64,000 nucleotides of DNA from positions 16,556-80,555 of the forward strand of contig CAIYVX010000097.1 in NCBI GenBank assembly GCA_903929765.1, read 5' to 3'. Of this stretch, positions 28,022 through 37,997 are shown piece after piece. This DNA comes from an uncultured Planctomycetia bacterium. Lineage in GTDB: Bacteria; Planctomycetota; Phycisphaerae; FEN-1346; JAACEH01. A model generated the notes under the pieces. The model was not told the DNA's origin, made no database searches, and was given only the letters and a program-made list of their open reading frames with translations. The translations under genes and the position numbers were made by a program. The first letter of the stretch is position 1; the number at the start of each line of letters is the position of its first letter.

Positions 28022-28897
28022 TCATTCGTAGTTGGTCACCGGAACGAAACCGACCGAGTCGATGATGTCCTGCCCCTTCTTGGTCAGATACAGCGTCACG
28101 AACTCATGCAGCGGAGAACCGAGTTTGGGGTAGCCATTGGTGAACATGAACAACGGACGAGCCACCGGGTACTTGCCCGTGGCGATGGTCCGCTTCGTCG
28201 GCATCACGCCGTTGATTTCCAGGGCCTTCACTCCGTCGGTCGTAAAAGCCAAGCCGACGTAGCCGACGGCTGCCGGTGTGTTCTGCACGCGCGCCCGAAT
28301 CGCCCCGTTCGAGGTGACGTATTCGACGCCAGAGGCGATCTTCTCTTCCTTGAGCACCTTTTCTGCAAACGTTTCGTAGGTTCCGCTGTTGGTGTCGCGG
28401 CTGATGATCACGATGTCGGCGTCCGGGCCGCCGATCTCGCTCCACTTCTTAATCTTACCCGTGTAAATACCCTTGACCTGGTCCGTGGTCAAAGCCTTGA
28501 TCGGGTTGGACGGATGAACGATCAGGCACACCCCGTCCATGGCGATGACTGTCGCGACCGGCATGACGCCCTTCTCCACGGCGGCCTTAAATTCCGTCTC
28601 CTTCATGAACCGCGACATGTTGCCGATGTCGCAGGTGCCGTTAATCAGGCTCTTGGCCCCATTCCCGGAACCCGACTCGCCGACCGTGACGTTCACGCCC
28701 GTCTGCTTCATAAAGTAATCCGCGAAAGCTTTGGCAATCGGCCCGACCGTGGTCGAACCGTCGCAGACGATCTTGCCCGCCGGGGCCTTCGTCTCCTCCG
28801 CCACAGACACGCTGCTCACTACCAGCGCCGCCGCCACAGTCGCCACCAACGCTAACGTCCAACCCAGAAAACGGTTGCTGCGTTTGCTCGTACTCAT
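28022..28897 (-). CDS. pstS: Phosphate-binding protein PstS
   Basis: GKIVCDGSTTVGPIAKAFADYFMKQTGVNVTVGESGSGNGAKSLINGTCDIGNMSRFMKETE...ISRDTNSGTYETF. Confidence 0.95.
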   Translation of the reverse strand: MSTSKRSNRFLGWTLALVATVAAALVVSSVSVAEETKAPAGKIVCDGSTTVGPIAKAFADYFMKQTGVNVTVGESGSGNGAKSLINGTCDIGNMSRFMKETEFKAAVEKGVMPVATVIAMDGVCLIVHPSNPIKALTTDQVKGIYTGKIKKWSEIGGPDADIVIISRDTNSGTYETFAEKVLKEEKIASGVEYVTSNGAIRARVQNTPAAVGYVGLAFTTDGVKALEINGVMPTKRTIATGKYPVARPLFMFTNGYPKLGSPLHEFVTLYLTKKGQDIIDSVGFVPVTNYE

Positions 28898-28943
28898 ACT
28901 CGCACTCCTTTCAATTAGATTCTACCTGACCTTTACACACTGT

Positions 28944-28961
28944 TCCGTTAAGCTTCCGTTA
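28944..28961 (-). promoter_or_regulatory. Candidate Pho box upstream of pstS
   Basis: Direct repeat TCCGTTA-AGCT-TCCGTTA (minus strand TAACGGA-N4-TAACGGA), 11-bp period. Confidence 0.6.
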
Positions 28962-29072
28962 GAATTCCATGAGCAAAACGCCTGGCGAATCATGGCCAAA
29001 CCAGCCAGGACGGCCCGCAGTATGACCGGCCGGTATTAAGGCTTGGTTAGCTCATCGCAAAATAGTGGTAAA

Positions 29073-30896
29073 TTATTCCTGATTTGAAACCGACGAAGCC
29101 GTTGCGGCTGAGGGCAGATGCAAGGTGAAGATGCTCCCCTGCCCCGGCGTACTTTCCACGGTCACCGTCCCGCCGTGAACCTGGGCGATGTGCTTGACGA
29201 TGGCCAGTCCCAGCCCGGTGCCGCCCAGAGTCCGGCTGCGCCCTTTGTCGACCCGATAGAACCGTTCGAAAATCCGCGACAAGTGCTCCGCCGGGATACC
29301 CCAACCCTGATCCCGCACGCCGATCACCGCTTGGTCGCCTTGCTGCTCGGCCGCCACGTCCACGCGCCGCCCGGCGTCGCTGTACTTGATCGCGTTGTCG
29401 AGCAGATTGCTCACCGCCTGTTCCAAAAGTTGCGGGTTGGCCCGCAGAAAGAAATCTTCAGGACAGGCCAGCGTGACCTCGATGCCGCGCTCGGCGGCCA
29501 GGGTCTGACAATCGGCCAGGGCGCCGCGCAGGACGTCCGCCAGCCGCACGCGAGCCGTTTCGATCCGGACGTTTTCGGCATCCTGCTCGATCCGCGACAG
29601 GCTCAACAGATCGTCAATGATCCCGCTCAAGCGGTCGGCTTGGCGGGCAATGATTTCCAGGAACTGCCGCGTCTTGACCGGATCCTCGACCGCCCCCTCG
29701 CGCAAGGTTTCGACAAAGCCCTGAATCGAAGTAATCGGCGTTCTTAATTCGTGGGACACATTGGCCACAAAGTCGCGTCGCATGTTTTCCAGTCGCCGCA
29801 ACCGCGTCACGTCCAGCAGCACGACCAGCACGCCGATCTCCCGGTCGCGGGCGTCGCGAATCACCCGCCCGTGAAGCTGCACCCGCCTCTCGCTGCCCGC
29901 TTCGTCCCGCAGGCCGATCTCCTTCTCGGCCGGCTCTCGGGCTTTCTGGAGTCCCGACAGGAATTGCTGCAACTCCACGTTCCGCACCACCTCCAGCAGG
30001 CTCCGGCCGCGGGCCTCGGCCGCCTCGAGGCCGATCATCTCCGCCGCCGCCGGGTTGATAATGATGATCCGCTCCCGGCCGTCAACCGCCAGGACGCCCT
30101 CGGTCATGCTGGCCAGCACGCCCTCAAGTTCCCGCTGCTGCCGCGTGATGGTCCCGATCCGTTCGTCCAACTGATCCGCCATGCTGTTCAGTGCTTCCGC
30201 TAATTCCCGGGTTTCGGTCGAGCCGGTGGCGGGCAGTTTGTGCGCGAAATCACCCTGGGCAAACCGCTGCGCCCCGACCTTCATTTCCTCCAGCGGCCGG
30301 CTGATGCGCCGCGAAACCACGAGCGCCACGGCCAGAGCCAGCACGGCGATCAACAGCGCCGTTTCCAACACGCGCCAGCGCACCGCCGCCGAAGTTTCCT
30401 CGATGGCCGTCAACGGCATGGCCGCACGCACAATCGCCGTCACCTGTCCGCCTGATTCAGTAACCGGAATGGCCACATACAACATCCTGGTCTGCTTCGT
30501 TTCGCTGTAGCGTTCCGCCCGGCCGGTCGGCTGCCCCGCCAACACATCCCGAATCTCCGGGCGGTTGCCGTGATCCTCCATCTGCTTCGGATCGGCGTCG
30601 GTGTCGCCGACCACAGCCACGCCGCCGCGATTGTCCGGTCGCAACAGGGTCAATCGCACCCCGCCCGCCGACCCCAACATCTTGCAAGCCGCGTCCACAT
30701 CGGCCGCGCTGTGCCCCAGCGCCGCCATAAGTTGTGGCGCCGCCAGGCGGGCCTTTTCGCCCAACTCGCGCTCGGTCGCCCGCAGATGGAAACTTTCTAG
30801 TTCGCTCAGAATCGAGAATCCGACCGCCACCGTGCAAGCCAGGATTATCGCCAGATAGGAGAGATTGAGCTTCCAGAGCAACCGCAGACCGAACAT
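29073..30896 (-). CDS. phoR: Phosphate regulon sensor histidine kinase PhoR-like (HAMP, PAS, HisKA, HATPase)
   Basis: RRDFVANVSHELRTPITSIQGFVETLREGAVEDP...DNAIKYSDAG...GGTGLGLAIVKHIAQVHGG; adjacent to phoB and pst. Confidence 0.88.
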   Translation of the reverse strand: MFGLRLLWKLNLSYLAIILACTVAVGFSILSELESFHLRATERELGEKARLAAPQLMAALGHSAADVDAACKMLGSAGGVRLTLLRPDNRGGVAVVGDTDADPKQMEDHGNRPEIRDVLAGQPTGRAERYSETKQTRMLYVAIPVTESGGQVTAIVRAAMPLTAIEETSAAVRWRVLETALLIAVLALAVALVVSRRISRPLEEMKVGAQRFAQGDFAHKLPATGSTETRELAEALNSMADQLDERIGTITRQQRELEGVLASMTEGVLAVDGRERIIIINPAAAEMIGLEAAEARGRSLLEVVRNVELQQFLSGLQKAREPAEKEIGLRDEAGSERRVQLHGRVIRDARDREIGVLVVLLDVTRLRRLENMRRDFVANVSHELRTPITSIQGFVETLREGAVEDPVKTRQFLEIIARQADRLSGIIDDLLSLSRIEQDAENVRIETARVRLADVLRGALADCQTLAAERGIEVTLACPEDFFLRANPQLLEQAVSNLLDNAIKYSDAGRRVDVAAEQQGDQAVIGVRDQGWGIPAEHLSRIFERFYRVDKGRSRTLGGTGLGLAIVKHIAQVHGGTVTVESTPGQGSIFTLHLPSAATASSVSNQE

Positions 30897-30907
30897 GGGG
30901 ACGGGCC

Positions 30908-31606
30908 TCAGAGATCCTTGAATCGGTAACCTACGCCTCGGACAGTCTCAATGTATTTGCCGCACGCCCCCAGTTTGCGCCGCAAGGAAACAATGTGCAC
31001 GTCCACCGAGCGATCCGTCACCGCCGTATCCTCGCCCTGCGCCCCGTCGACAATCTGGTAGCGGGTGAAGACCCAGCCCGGACGCCGCGCCAGGAAGTGC
31101 AGCACCTGAAACTCGGTGTGCGTCAACTCCACCGCTTTGCCCTTGACCAGCACCTCGTGCCGTCCGGGATTGATGTTCAGGTCGCCCACCGCCAGCGACG
31201 CGCCCGCCTCCGCTCCGGTCTCCGCCGCCACCGCCCGACGCCGCAGCACGGCCTTGACGCGGGCCAGCAGCACCCGCGGGCTGAACGGTTTGGTCACATA
31301 ATCGTCCGCCCCGAGCTCGAGGCCCGTCACGATGTCAGCTTCTTCGCCCCGGGCCGTCAGCATCAGCACCGGCACGCCCGCCGTCCGCTCGTCCTTCTTC
31401 AGGATGCGACAGACCTCCAGCCCGTCCATGCCCGGCAGCATCAGATCCAGAATCACCAGGTGCGGCGCATCGGCCCGCACCGCCTCCAGCGCCGCTTCGC
31501 CGCTGGCGGCGCGCGACACGGCATAGCCGTGACGCGACAGATTGTAGTCCAGCAATTCCAGAATGTCTTCTTCGTCGTCTACGACCAGAATCGTTTCCTT
31601 CGCCAC
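30908..31606 (-). CDS. phoB: Phosphate regulon response regulator PhoB-like (OmpR family)
   Basis: ILVVDDEEDILELLDYNLSRHGY...LILDLMLPGMDGLEVCR...GADDYVTKPFSPRVLLARVKAVLRR...RSVDVHIVSLRRKLG...IETVRGVGYRFK. Confidence 0.9.
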   Translation of the reverse strand: MAKETILVVDDEEDILELLDYNLSRHGYAVSRAASGEAALEAVRADAPHLVILDLMLPGMDGLEVCRILKKDERTAGVPVLMLTARGEEADIVTGLELGADDYVTKPFSPRVLLARVKAVLRRRAVAAETGAEAGASLAVGDLNINPGRHEVLVKGKAVELTHTEFQVLHFLARRPGWVFTRYQIVDGAQGEDTAVTDRSVDVHIVSLRRKLGACGKYIETVRGVGYRFKDL

Positions 31607-31689
31607 AGGCCGACCTCCCGAACGGTTGCACCGCCAGTTTCACACCGGATCACTCAGCCTCGCGCAACTTCCCCCACTATCCCTTCGCC

Positions 31690-31707
31690 TCGTTAGTGCG
31701 CCGTTAA
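31690..31707 (-). promoter_or_regulatory. Candidate Pho box upstream of phoB
   Basis: TCGTTAG-TGCG-CCGTTAA (minus strand TTAACGG-CGCA-CTAACGA), 11-bp period. Confidence 0.5.
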
Positions 31708-31743
31708 GGAAGTGTGAATACCCGGTTCGCCGTCCGCATATAA

Positions 31744-32331
31744 CTAATACCAGAGACTCACAATCAGATGGGCTTCGGTCGTTTTGCCCTGGATTTCTCC
31801 GATCGTGTTCGACACGAACTTGACCTCGTACCCCGTCTCGTCCAGCCAGGCGTTGATCTGCTCGTCCATGACGATCAAAGCCGCCCGCGTCAGCTTGGTA
31901 TCGAACGTCCGCACCCGGGTCGCCCCCGTCCCGGTCTTGATCGGCTCGCGATTGTATTTGATCTCGTGCCGCGCCCCCGACCCCATCGTGTTCGAGGCCA
32001 CGATTCCCACCGACTCGGTTTCCTCGTTGCCGGCTTCCAGACCGATCGGCGACTCCACGGCGGCCTTGGGTTCCCCGGCATGCGTCGTAATCTTCGCCGG
32101 CGCCGGTTCGTCTGGCGGCAGCGCCAGCGGCGCCTCTTCATTCCGTTTCACCGGTCGCTGGGCCGGCGCCGCCGTGGGCCCGGCCGGGCTAGTCACCGGC
32201 GCAGCGGAACGCCCCGCGCTGGCACAGGGCGAACACAGGAGCTGCCCACCGACCAGTTTTGCCTTGCCCCCAATGATATCTTGCCCCGACAGGGCCGTCC
32301 CACACTTCGCACAGACCTTTCCGTCCGCCAT
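31744..32331 (-). CDS. Hypothetical protein with N-terminal zinc-ribbon-like CxxC pair
   Basis: MADGKVCAKCGTALSGQDIIGGKAKLVGGQLLCSPCASAG...; no confident family for the C-terminal domain. Confidence 0.65.
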   Translation of the reverse strand: MADGKVCAKCGTALSGQDIIGGKAKLVGGQLLCSPCASAGRSAAPVTSPAGPTAAPAQRPVKRNEEAPLALPPDEPAPAKITTHAGEPKAAVESPIGLEAGNEETESVGIVASNTMGSGARHEIKYNREPIKTGTGATRVRTFDTKLTRAALIVMDEQINAWLDETGYEVKFVSNTIGEIQGKTTEAHLIVSLWY

Positions 32332-32513
32332 TTTTCACTTCCTCCCACTCACTGTTCCACAATCGCCGAATCCGGACTGCCACAATCTACCCCGCGCCGG
32401 ACGGAACTGCAACAGCTTTTCGTGTTCCGACCCAGCGCTGGCCTCCGCGTCCGGTCACTGGTACAATCAGTTTTGTGTTTGTGCCGTTCGACCCGTTTTG
32501 AGGAGAAGGAAAC

Positions 32514-34241
32514 TTGTCACGCTGCCTCGTCGGTATTGCCACCCTGGTCATCATCCTCCTGGCCGGCTGCGCCACGCCCTCGGCCACCCATCCCGGCGAA
32601 CCTGCACCCTATACCCTCATCCTCAATCTCCACAAGGACGTCTCGATTCCTGACCGGCCCGTCGTCGTCTTTTTCTGCGACGGACTGAGCAAACAAATAT
32701 TCGACGCCATGCTTGCCGCCGGCGAACTGCCCAACATCAAGCGCTTCCTGGTCGAGCGTGGCGTCAGCGTCGACCGGGCCGTCGTGCCCCAGCCCACCGT
32801 CACCTATCCCAACACCGCCGCTTACCTGACCGGCCTCTATCCCGGCCACACCGGCGTTACCGGCAACGTCTGGTTCGACCCGCGCTCCCTCATTTTCCGC
32901 GACTACAAATATCCCGAAACCCTGGAGATGGTCGATGACGACATAAAAGCGCCCACACTGTTTGAGATGCTCGACCACGAATCCAGCACCGTCGTCCTCT
33001 GCCAGACCAACCGCGGAGCCACACATTTCTACGAAAACTACTTCATCGGCGGATGCGAATTTGCCCTCCAGATGTTCCACGACCTTAACATTTCCGTCTC
33101 CGCCCGCCTCAAGAACACGGCCGCCGCGGCCAACCAGGACCGCCGCTGGCCCGATCTGGTCTGGCTCTACTATCCCGCCACCGACCTTGTCGGCCACGCC
33201 TACGGCCTTAACTCGCCCCGCTACCACCAGGCCATCATCGACTTCGACCTCGAGGTCGGCAACGTCTGCCTCGCCCTGGACAGGGAAGGTTTCCTCGACC
33301 GCACCCTCCTCGTCCTGATCACCGACCACGGTTTCGTCAACACCCCGCGCCACGCCGACATCACCGCCATGCTGAAAGCCAACGGCCTCAAGGTCTACGA
33401 CAAACGGCCCGACGACAACTCGGAGTATTACCAGCAGCGCTACGCCAAGTTCAACCCCTACGACGTGGTCGCCGTCGTCGACGCCGACCGCTTCGCCAAG
33501 CTCTGCTTTCATGTTCCCGGCCGGCCGTGGACCCACCGGCCCGACATCAATGAAATCCGTACTCTCTTCGACGACCGGGCCAGAGCCCACTCCGGCATTT
33601 TAACCTTTGTGCCGCGCGACCCCATCGCTGAACTGCTCCACGTCGACGGCGTCCAGTTCATTGTACACAGTGACCGCGGTGCGCCCGAGACCCGCGTCGA
33701 GGTATTCGCCGCCGACGGCCGCGCCGTCATCACGCGGCATATCGACGCCGAAGGCCACAAATCCTACGCCTACCAGGTCACCGAGGGCTGCGATCCCTTC
33801 AGCTACGGCCAGCGCCAGGCCTCCGCCACGCTGTGCGGCGGCTCGTTCCACTCCGCCGACGAGTGGCTCGCCGCCACCATCGACGGCAAGTATCCCGACC
33901 TGCCCGTCCAGTTCACCGAGTTGTTCGACTCCGAGCGGGCCGGCGACCTTTGCCTCTTCGCCAAGCCCGGCTGGGACTTCCTCAACACTAATCTCGGCGG
34001 CCACGGCGGTATCACCAGCGACGAAACCGTCGTGCCCTTCATTTTCGCCGGAGCGGGACTGCCCGGAGGCGCCACAATCCCCTATGCCCGCACCGTGGCC
34101 CTCGCCCCGACCGTCTTCCAGTTCATCCGCGGCCAGCGCGATCCGGTCCTCTTCTCCCGCTTCGACGCCGACAGTCTCCTTGACATTCTTCGCGCCGCAC
34201 GCCAGAATAGCCCGTCTAATGCGACACCGGCGATAAAATAG
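32514..34241 (+). CDS. Alkaline phosphatase-superfamily phosphodiesterase/nucleotide pyrophosphatase, lipoprotein
   Basis: Lipobox LLAGCATP; VVVFFCDGLSKQIFDAMLAAGELPNIKRFLVERG...TVTYPNTAAYLTGLYPGHTGVTGN...LVLITDHGFV...GGHGGITSDETVVPFIFAG. TTG start. Confidence 0.8.
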   Translation: MSRCLVGIATLVIILLAGCATPSATHPGEPAPYTLILNLHKDVSIPDRPVVVFFCDGLSKQIFDAMLAAGELPNIKRFLVERGVSVDRAVVPQPTVTYPNTAAYLTGLYPGHTGVTGNVWFDPRSLIFRDYKYPETLEMVDDDIKAPTLFEMLDHESSTVVLCQTNRGATHFYENYFIGGCEFALQMFHDLNISVSARLKNTAAAANQDRRWPDLVWLYYPATDLVGHAYGLNSPRYHQAIIDFDLEVGNVCLALDREGFLDRTLLVLITDHGFVNTPRHADITAMLKANGLKVYDKRPDDNSEYYQQRYAKFNPYDVVAVVDADRFAKLCFHVPGRPWTHRPDINEIRTLFDDRARAHSGILTFVPRDPIAELLHVDGVQFIVHSDRGAPETRVEVFAADGRAVITRHIDAEGHKSYAYQVTEGCDPFSYGQRQASATLCGGSFHSADEWLAATIDGKYPDLPVQFTELFDSERAGDLCLFAKPGWDFLNTNLGGHGGITSDETVVPFIFAGAGLPGGATIPYARTVALAPTVFQFIRGQRDPVLFSRFDADSLLDILRAARQNSPSNATPAIK

Positions 34242-34262
34242 TGAAACGTTGCCGTTGCTGTC

Positions 34263-34368
34263 AGCCCTGAAAGGGCGTCAGTATTTAGCCGGGGGCGTAA
34301 GCCCCCGGTATGGAATCTCACGAGAATCATCTTTTTTTCTTTTTCTTAGCCCCGGAGGGGCGACAGAA
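34263..34368. repeat. Multi-hairpin intergenic repeat (three GC palindromes)
   Basis: GCCCTGAAAGGGC (34264-34276), CCGGGGGCGTAAGCCCCCGG (34289-34308), GCCCCGGAGGGGC (34349-34361). Confidence 0.65.
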
Positions 34369-34406
34369 TTTTTGAAAACTGCCGCTGCCGCCGAAAGGAG
34401 TTGCCC

Positions 34407-36230
34407 TTGTCCACCGAAACCACCATGCGCACTCACACTTGCGGCGAGCTTCGCGCCGCCGATGTCGGCAAACAGGTCGCTCTGTGCGGCTGGGTCGCCA
34501 ATCGCCGCGATCACGGCAACCTGATTTTCATCGACCTCCGCGACCGCTACGGCCTGACGCAGTGCGTGTTCGATCCGGCCCTGGCCGCCGAGGCGCACAA
34601 TCTGGCCGAGCGCGTGCGCGGCGAATGGTCGCTGCAGGTTCAGGGTCGCGTCCGGCTCCGGCCCGAAGGCCTGGCGAACCCAAAAATGCCGACCGGCGAA
34701 ATCGAAGTCGAAGTCACCGGCCTGGCCGTCCTCAACGAATCCGCCGTCCCACCCTTCGAGATCGACGCCGACAAAGAAGTCAGTGAAGACCTGCGTCTGA
34801 AGTACCGCTATCTCGACCTGCGCCGCCCGCAGATGCTCAACGCCCTGGTCATGCGCTCCAGGCTGATCAAGGCCATGCGCGACTTTTACGACCGCGAAGG
34901 TTTCATCGACGTGGAAACGCCCTTCCTGACCAAAAGTACGCCCGAAGGCGCTCGCGACTACATCGTTCCCTCGCGCGTCAACCCCGGCCTCTTCTTCGCC
35001 CTGCCGCAATCGCCGCAACTTTTCAAGCAGATCCTCATGGTCGCCGGCTTCGACCGCTATTATCAGGTCGCCCGCTGCATGCGCGACGAAGACCTCCGCG
35101 CCGACCGCCAGCCCGAGTTCACCCAACTCGACGTGGAAATGTCTTACGTCGCCCAGGACGACGTGATCGCCACCACCGAACGCATGTTGGCCCACGTCTT
35201 TAAGACCGTTCTAGGCCGCGACTTACCCCTGCCCTTGCCGCGCATGACCTACGATGAGGCCATGGACAAATATGGCCACGACGCACCAGACATCCGTTTC
35301 GGGCTGCATCTGGTCAACGCCACTGATATTGCCGGCGAGACTGATTTCCGCGTCTTCAAGCTGGCCATCGAAGCCGGCGGCCAAGTGCGCGGCCTCTGTG
35401 TCAAGGGCGGGGCCTCGTTCAGCCGCAAGGAGATCGACGACCTGACGCCCTTCGTCGCCACGTTCGGGGCCAAGGGCGTGGCATGGGTCAAAGTCGAAGA
35501 GGCCGCTCTCACCGGCGCTGCCGCCAAGTTTTTCCCCGATGCCCTGGGCCAGCGCCTCCGCGAACGCTTCCAGGCTGCGCCCGGCGACCTCATTCTCATG
35601 GTCGCCGACCAGCCGGCCATTGTCTTCAAAAGCCTCGGCCAACTGCGTCTCATGCTCGGCCAGAAGCTCGGCCTGATTCCCGCCGGCGTCTTCGCCTTCA
35701 CCTGGGTTGTCGATTTCCCGAGCTTCGACTGGGATCCAGAGGAGCGCCGCTACGTCGCCATGCACCACCCCTTCACCGCGCCGCAAGACCAGTTCCTCGA
35801 AGCCCTGCCTGCCGGCCCGCTCACGGCGACTACGCCCGACCCGGCCATTCTCGGGATCAAGGCCAAAGCTTACGACGTGGTCCTGAACGGCACCGAACTT
35901 GGCGGCGGCTCGATCCGTATCCACCGTCCAGATGTCCAGAGCCGCGTTTTCAATCTCTTGGGCATCGCCGAGGAATCGGCCCGCGTGAAATTCGGATTCC
36001 TGCTCGACGCTCTGAAATTCGGCGCTCCGCCCCACGGCGGCATCGCCCTGGGCCTCGACCGTTGCGTCATGCTCCTGCTGGGCCTGCCCAGCATTCGTGA
36101 CACCATCGCCTTCCCGAAGACGCAGCGGGCCATCTGCCTGATGACCAACGCCCCCGGCCCGGTCGACGAACGCCAGCTTCGCGAGCTGCACATCCGCCTG
36201 GCCCCAGAGATTCAGGGTGAGAAAAAATAG
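34407..36230 (+). CDS. aspS: Aspartate-tRNA ligase
   Basis: [30 protein letters not shown]...[82 protein letters not shown]. Start codon ambiguous (34401, 34407 or 34425). Confidence 0.95.
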   Translation: MSTETTMRTHTCGELRAADVGKQVALCGWVANRRDHGNLIFIDLRDRYGLTQCVFDPALAAEAHNLAERVRGEWSLQVQGRVRLRPEGLANPKMPTGEIEVEVTGLAVLNESAVPPFEIDADKEVSEDLRLKYRYLDLRRPQMLNALVMRSRLIKAMRDFYDREGFIDVETPFLTKSTPEGARDYIVPSRVNPGLFFALPQSPQLFKQILMVAGFDRYYQVARCMRDEDLRADRQPEFTQLDVEMSYVAQDDVIATTERMLAHVFKTVLGRDLPLPLPRMTYDEAMDKYGHDAPDIRFGLHLVNATDIAGETDFRVFKLAIEAGGQVRGLCVKGGASFSRKEIDDLTPFVATFGAKGVAWVKVEEAALTGAAAKFFPDALGQRLRERFQAAPGDLILMVADQPAIVFKSLGQLRLMLGQKLGLIPAGVFAFTWVVDFPSFDWDPEERRYVAMHHPFTAPQDQFLEALPAGPLTATTPDPAILGIKAKAYDVVLNGTELGGGSIRIHRPDVQSRVFNLLGIAEESARVKFGFLLDALKFGAPPHGGIALGLDRCVMLLLGLPSIRDTIAFPKTQRAICLMTNAPGPVDERQLRELHIRLAPEIQGEKK

Positions 36231-36304
36231 CTGTTGGAATTTTAATTGAGTGCCGTTGGTCTCTCGCTATAATCGGCCTCAGACCTCTCGGAGAATCGCC
36301 GCAC

Positions 36305-37081
36305 ATGAAGCTCTCAATAGCCTCGACTTATATCGCTCTCGTCCTGACGCTGACCGTCGCCCTGTGCGGCTGCGGGAAACCCCAGCCCGCCCTCGACAAC
36401 CCCATGCCTCTGGCCGCCACCGACGACAATGCCGTCCGGGCCAACATCAAGGACGTCCTCCAGACCATGTTCTTCGAGGTCGAGCAACCGCCGCGCACCC
36501 CGGAACGCATCGACACCTACCCGCTCGTCTCGGCCTACTTTCTCGAATTCTGGCGGCCTGACGTCCGCACCGCCGCCGATCGCCACGAAGCCGCCATTCA
36601 CACCGTGCGCCGCACCGTGACCGTCTTTCTGCACCCGGTGGCCCAACCGCCGCAGCCGCCGCCCATGCCCGAACCCGGTTCGGACTCCGCCGACAATGTT
36701 CCCTCCGGTGCGGCCGCGCCGCCGCCCAGTGCCGCGGTTGACCCGCAAAACGTCCCCTCTGGCGCTGCTGCCGCGCCGCCTCAAACCACCACCCTGGTCG
36801 GCCCCATCACCGTCCTCTCGCCCCCGCCTCGGCCGCCGCAACCAGCCAGCGACTGGTCCAAGGGCCTCTCTATCGAGGTCGTGGTCAAGAAGGAACGCGT
36901 CGACACCGACACGCCATTCACCGCCTCCGACATCAGCGAGTTCTACTCCATCTTCCGCGCTCAAACCAACGCCCTCGACGTTTACGACGAAAGGTGGAGC
37001 GGGAGGATCCGCTGGATCGACTACGGCCGCGATCACGCCCTCGAACAATATATTCTGCACAAAATCCGGGCACGCTTCTGA
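36305..37081 (+). CDS. Hypothetical lipoprotein
   Basis: MKLSIASTYIALVLTLTVALCGCGKPQP lipobox-like; proline-rich linker containing two NVPSGAAA repeats. Confidence 0.65.
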   Translation: MKLSIASTYIALVLTLTVALCGCGKPQPALDNPMPLAATDDNAVRANIKDVLQTMFFEVEQPPRTPERIDTYPLVSAYFLEFWRPDVRTAADRHEAAIHTVRRTVTVFLHPVAQPPQPPPMPEPGSDSADNVPSGAAAPPPSAAVDPQNVPSGAAAAPPQTTTLVGPITVLSPPPRPPQPASDWSKGLSIEVVVKKERVDTDTPFTASDISEFYSIFRAQTNALDVYDERWSGRIRWIDYGRDHALEQYILHKIRARF

Positions 37082-37093
37082 TGGGGCGGGCCG

Positions 37094-37813
37094 CTACTTC
37101 GGCGAAGAATTGTATAGCCGATGGGTCTGTTCCGGCGTGAGTTGTCCACTCAACATCTCCATCTGCTCCGGGCGCAGCACCCGGGACAGCAGAGCCTTGT
37201 ATTGCTCATCCAGCTTGTCCAGCAACACCGCTTCCTGCCGGTAGATTTCATTGTACTGCCCGGACATCTGCCGGGCCTGGTCGTCGTGTCCCTGCGCTAC
37301 CAGCATCTTGCTCGTTGATTCAAGCTGGTCGATTTGCGCCCAGAGCGGCTGGAGGTCCGCAGCGACTTTCGGCCGCATCTCGGCCGTGATCGTCTGCACT
37401 TTTTCCTGTTGCGCCGCGGTCAGCCGCAGGGCCGGGTCCGTCGTCAGCGCGAGTTGCCTCACCACATTAGCACTCGGCAGACGATATTTCAATTCCTCCA
37501 TGGCCGCCCGCAGTCGCGCCGAAGCCTGCTCCCGCCGCTCATCGGCCGTAAGCGTGCCGCTGAAACTGGTCGCGCTGCTCGGAAGGGTTGCCGTTAACCT
37601 CTCTCCCGCTTGCCCCGCGCGAGGTCGAGGGGTGGGAACGGGTGGCCCTTCAGGTCCGGGTACGGGGTTATTGTTCAAGCCCTGCCCCGGCGACAGTTCC
37701 GCCACTCCCGAGACGGACGGTCGGACCGCCCACTGCCGGTAGACCGCAACCGTGACGCCCAGCAGGACCAGCGCCACGACCACCGCTACAGCGCCAAGCA
37801 GATAACGAGGCAT
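37094..37813 (-). CDS. Hypothetical membrane-anchored periplasmic protein
   Basis: MPRYLLGAVAVVVALVLLGVTVAVYRQWAV signal anchor; helical C-terminal region. Confidence 0.55.
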   Translation of the reverse strand: MPRYLLGAVAVVVALVLLGVTVAVYRQWAVRPSVSGVAELSPGQGLNNNPVPGPEGPPVPTPRPRAGQAGERLTATLPSSATSFSGTLTADERREQASARLRAAMEELKYRLPSANVVRQLALTTDPALRLTAAQQEKVQTITAEMRPKVAADLQPLWAQIDQLESTSKMLVAQGHDDQARQMSGQYNEIYRQEAVLLDKLDEQYKALLSRVLRPEQMEMLSGQLTPEQTHRLYNSSPK

Positions 37814-37997
37814 CGTCGCTCCCTCGAATAATCAAGCGGACTTCAACAGCCGTATTATACGACGCGGCGACCGAAGAATCTGCCCCAAAACCGAAAGCGT
37901 TTCGCCCACAAGTCCAAGGTTGAGTCGCGGTCCGCTTGCCCTCGTGGCAGGCATCGACTATAATCCCAGCCTTCCTGAAACCGGCGAAAGGGTAGTC

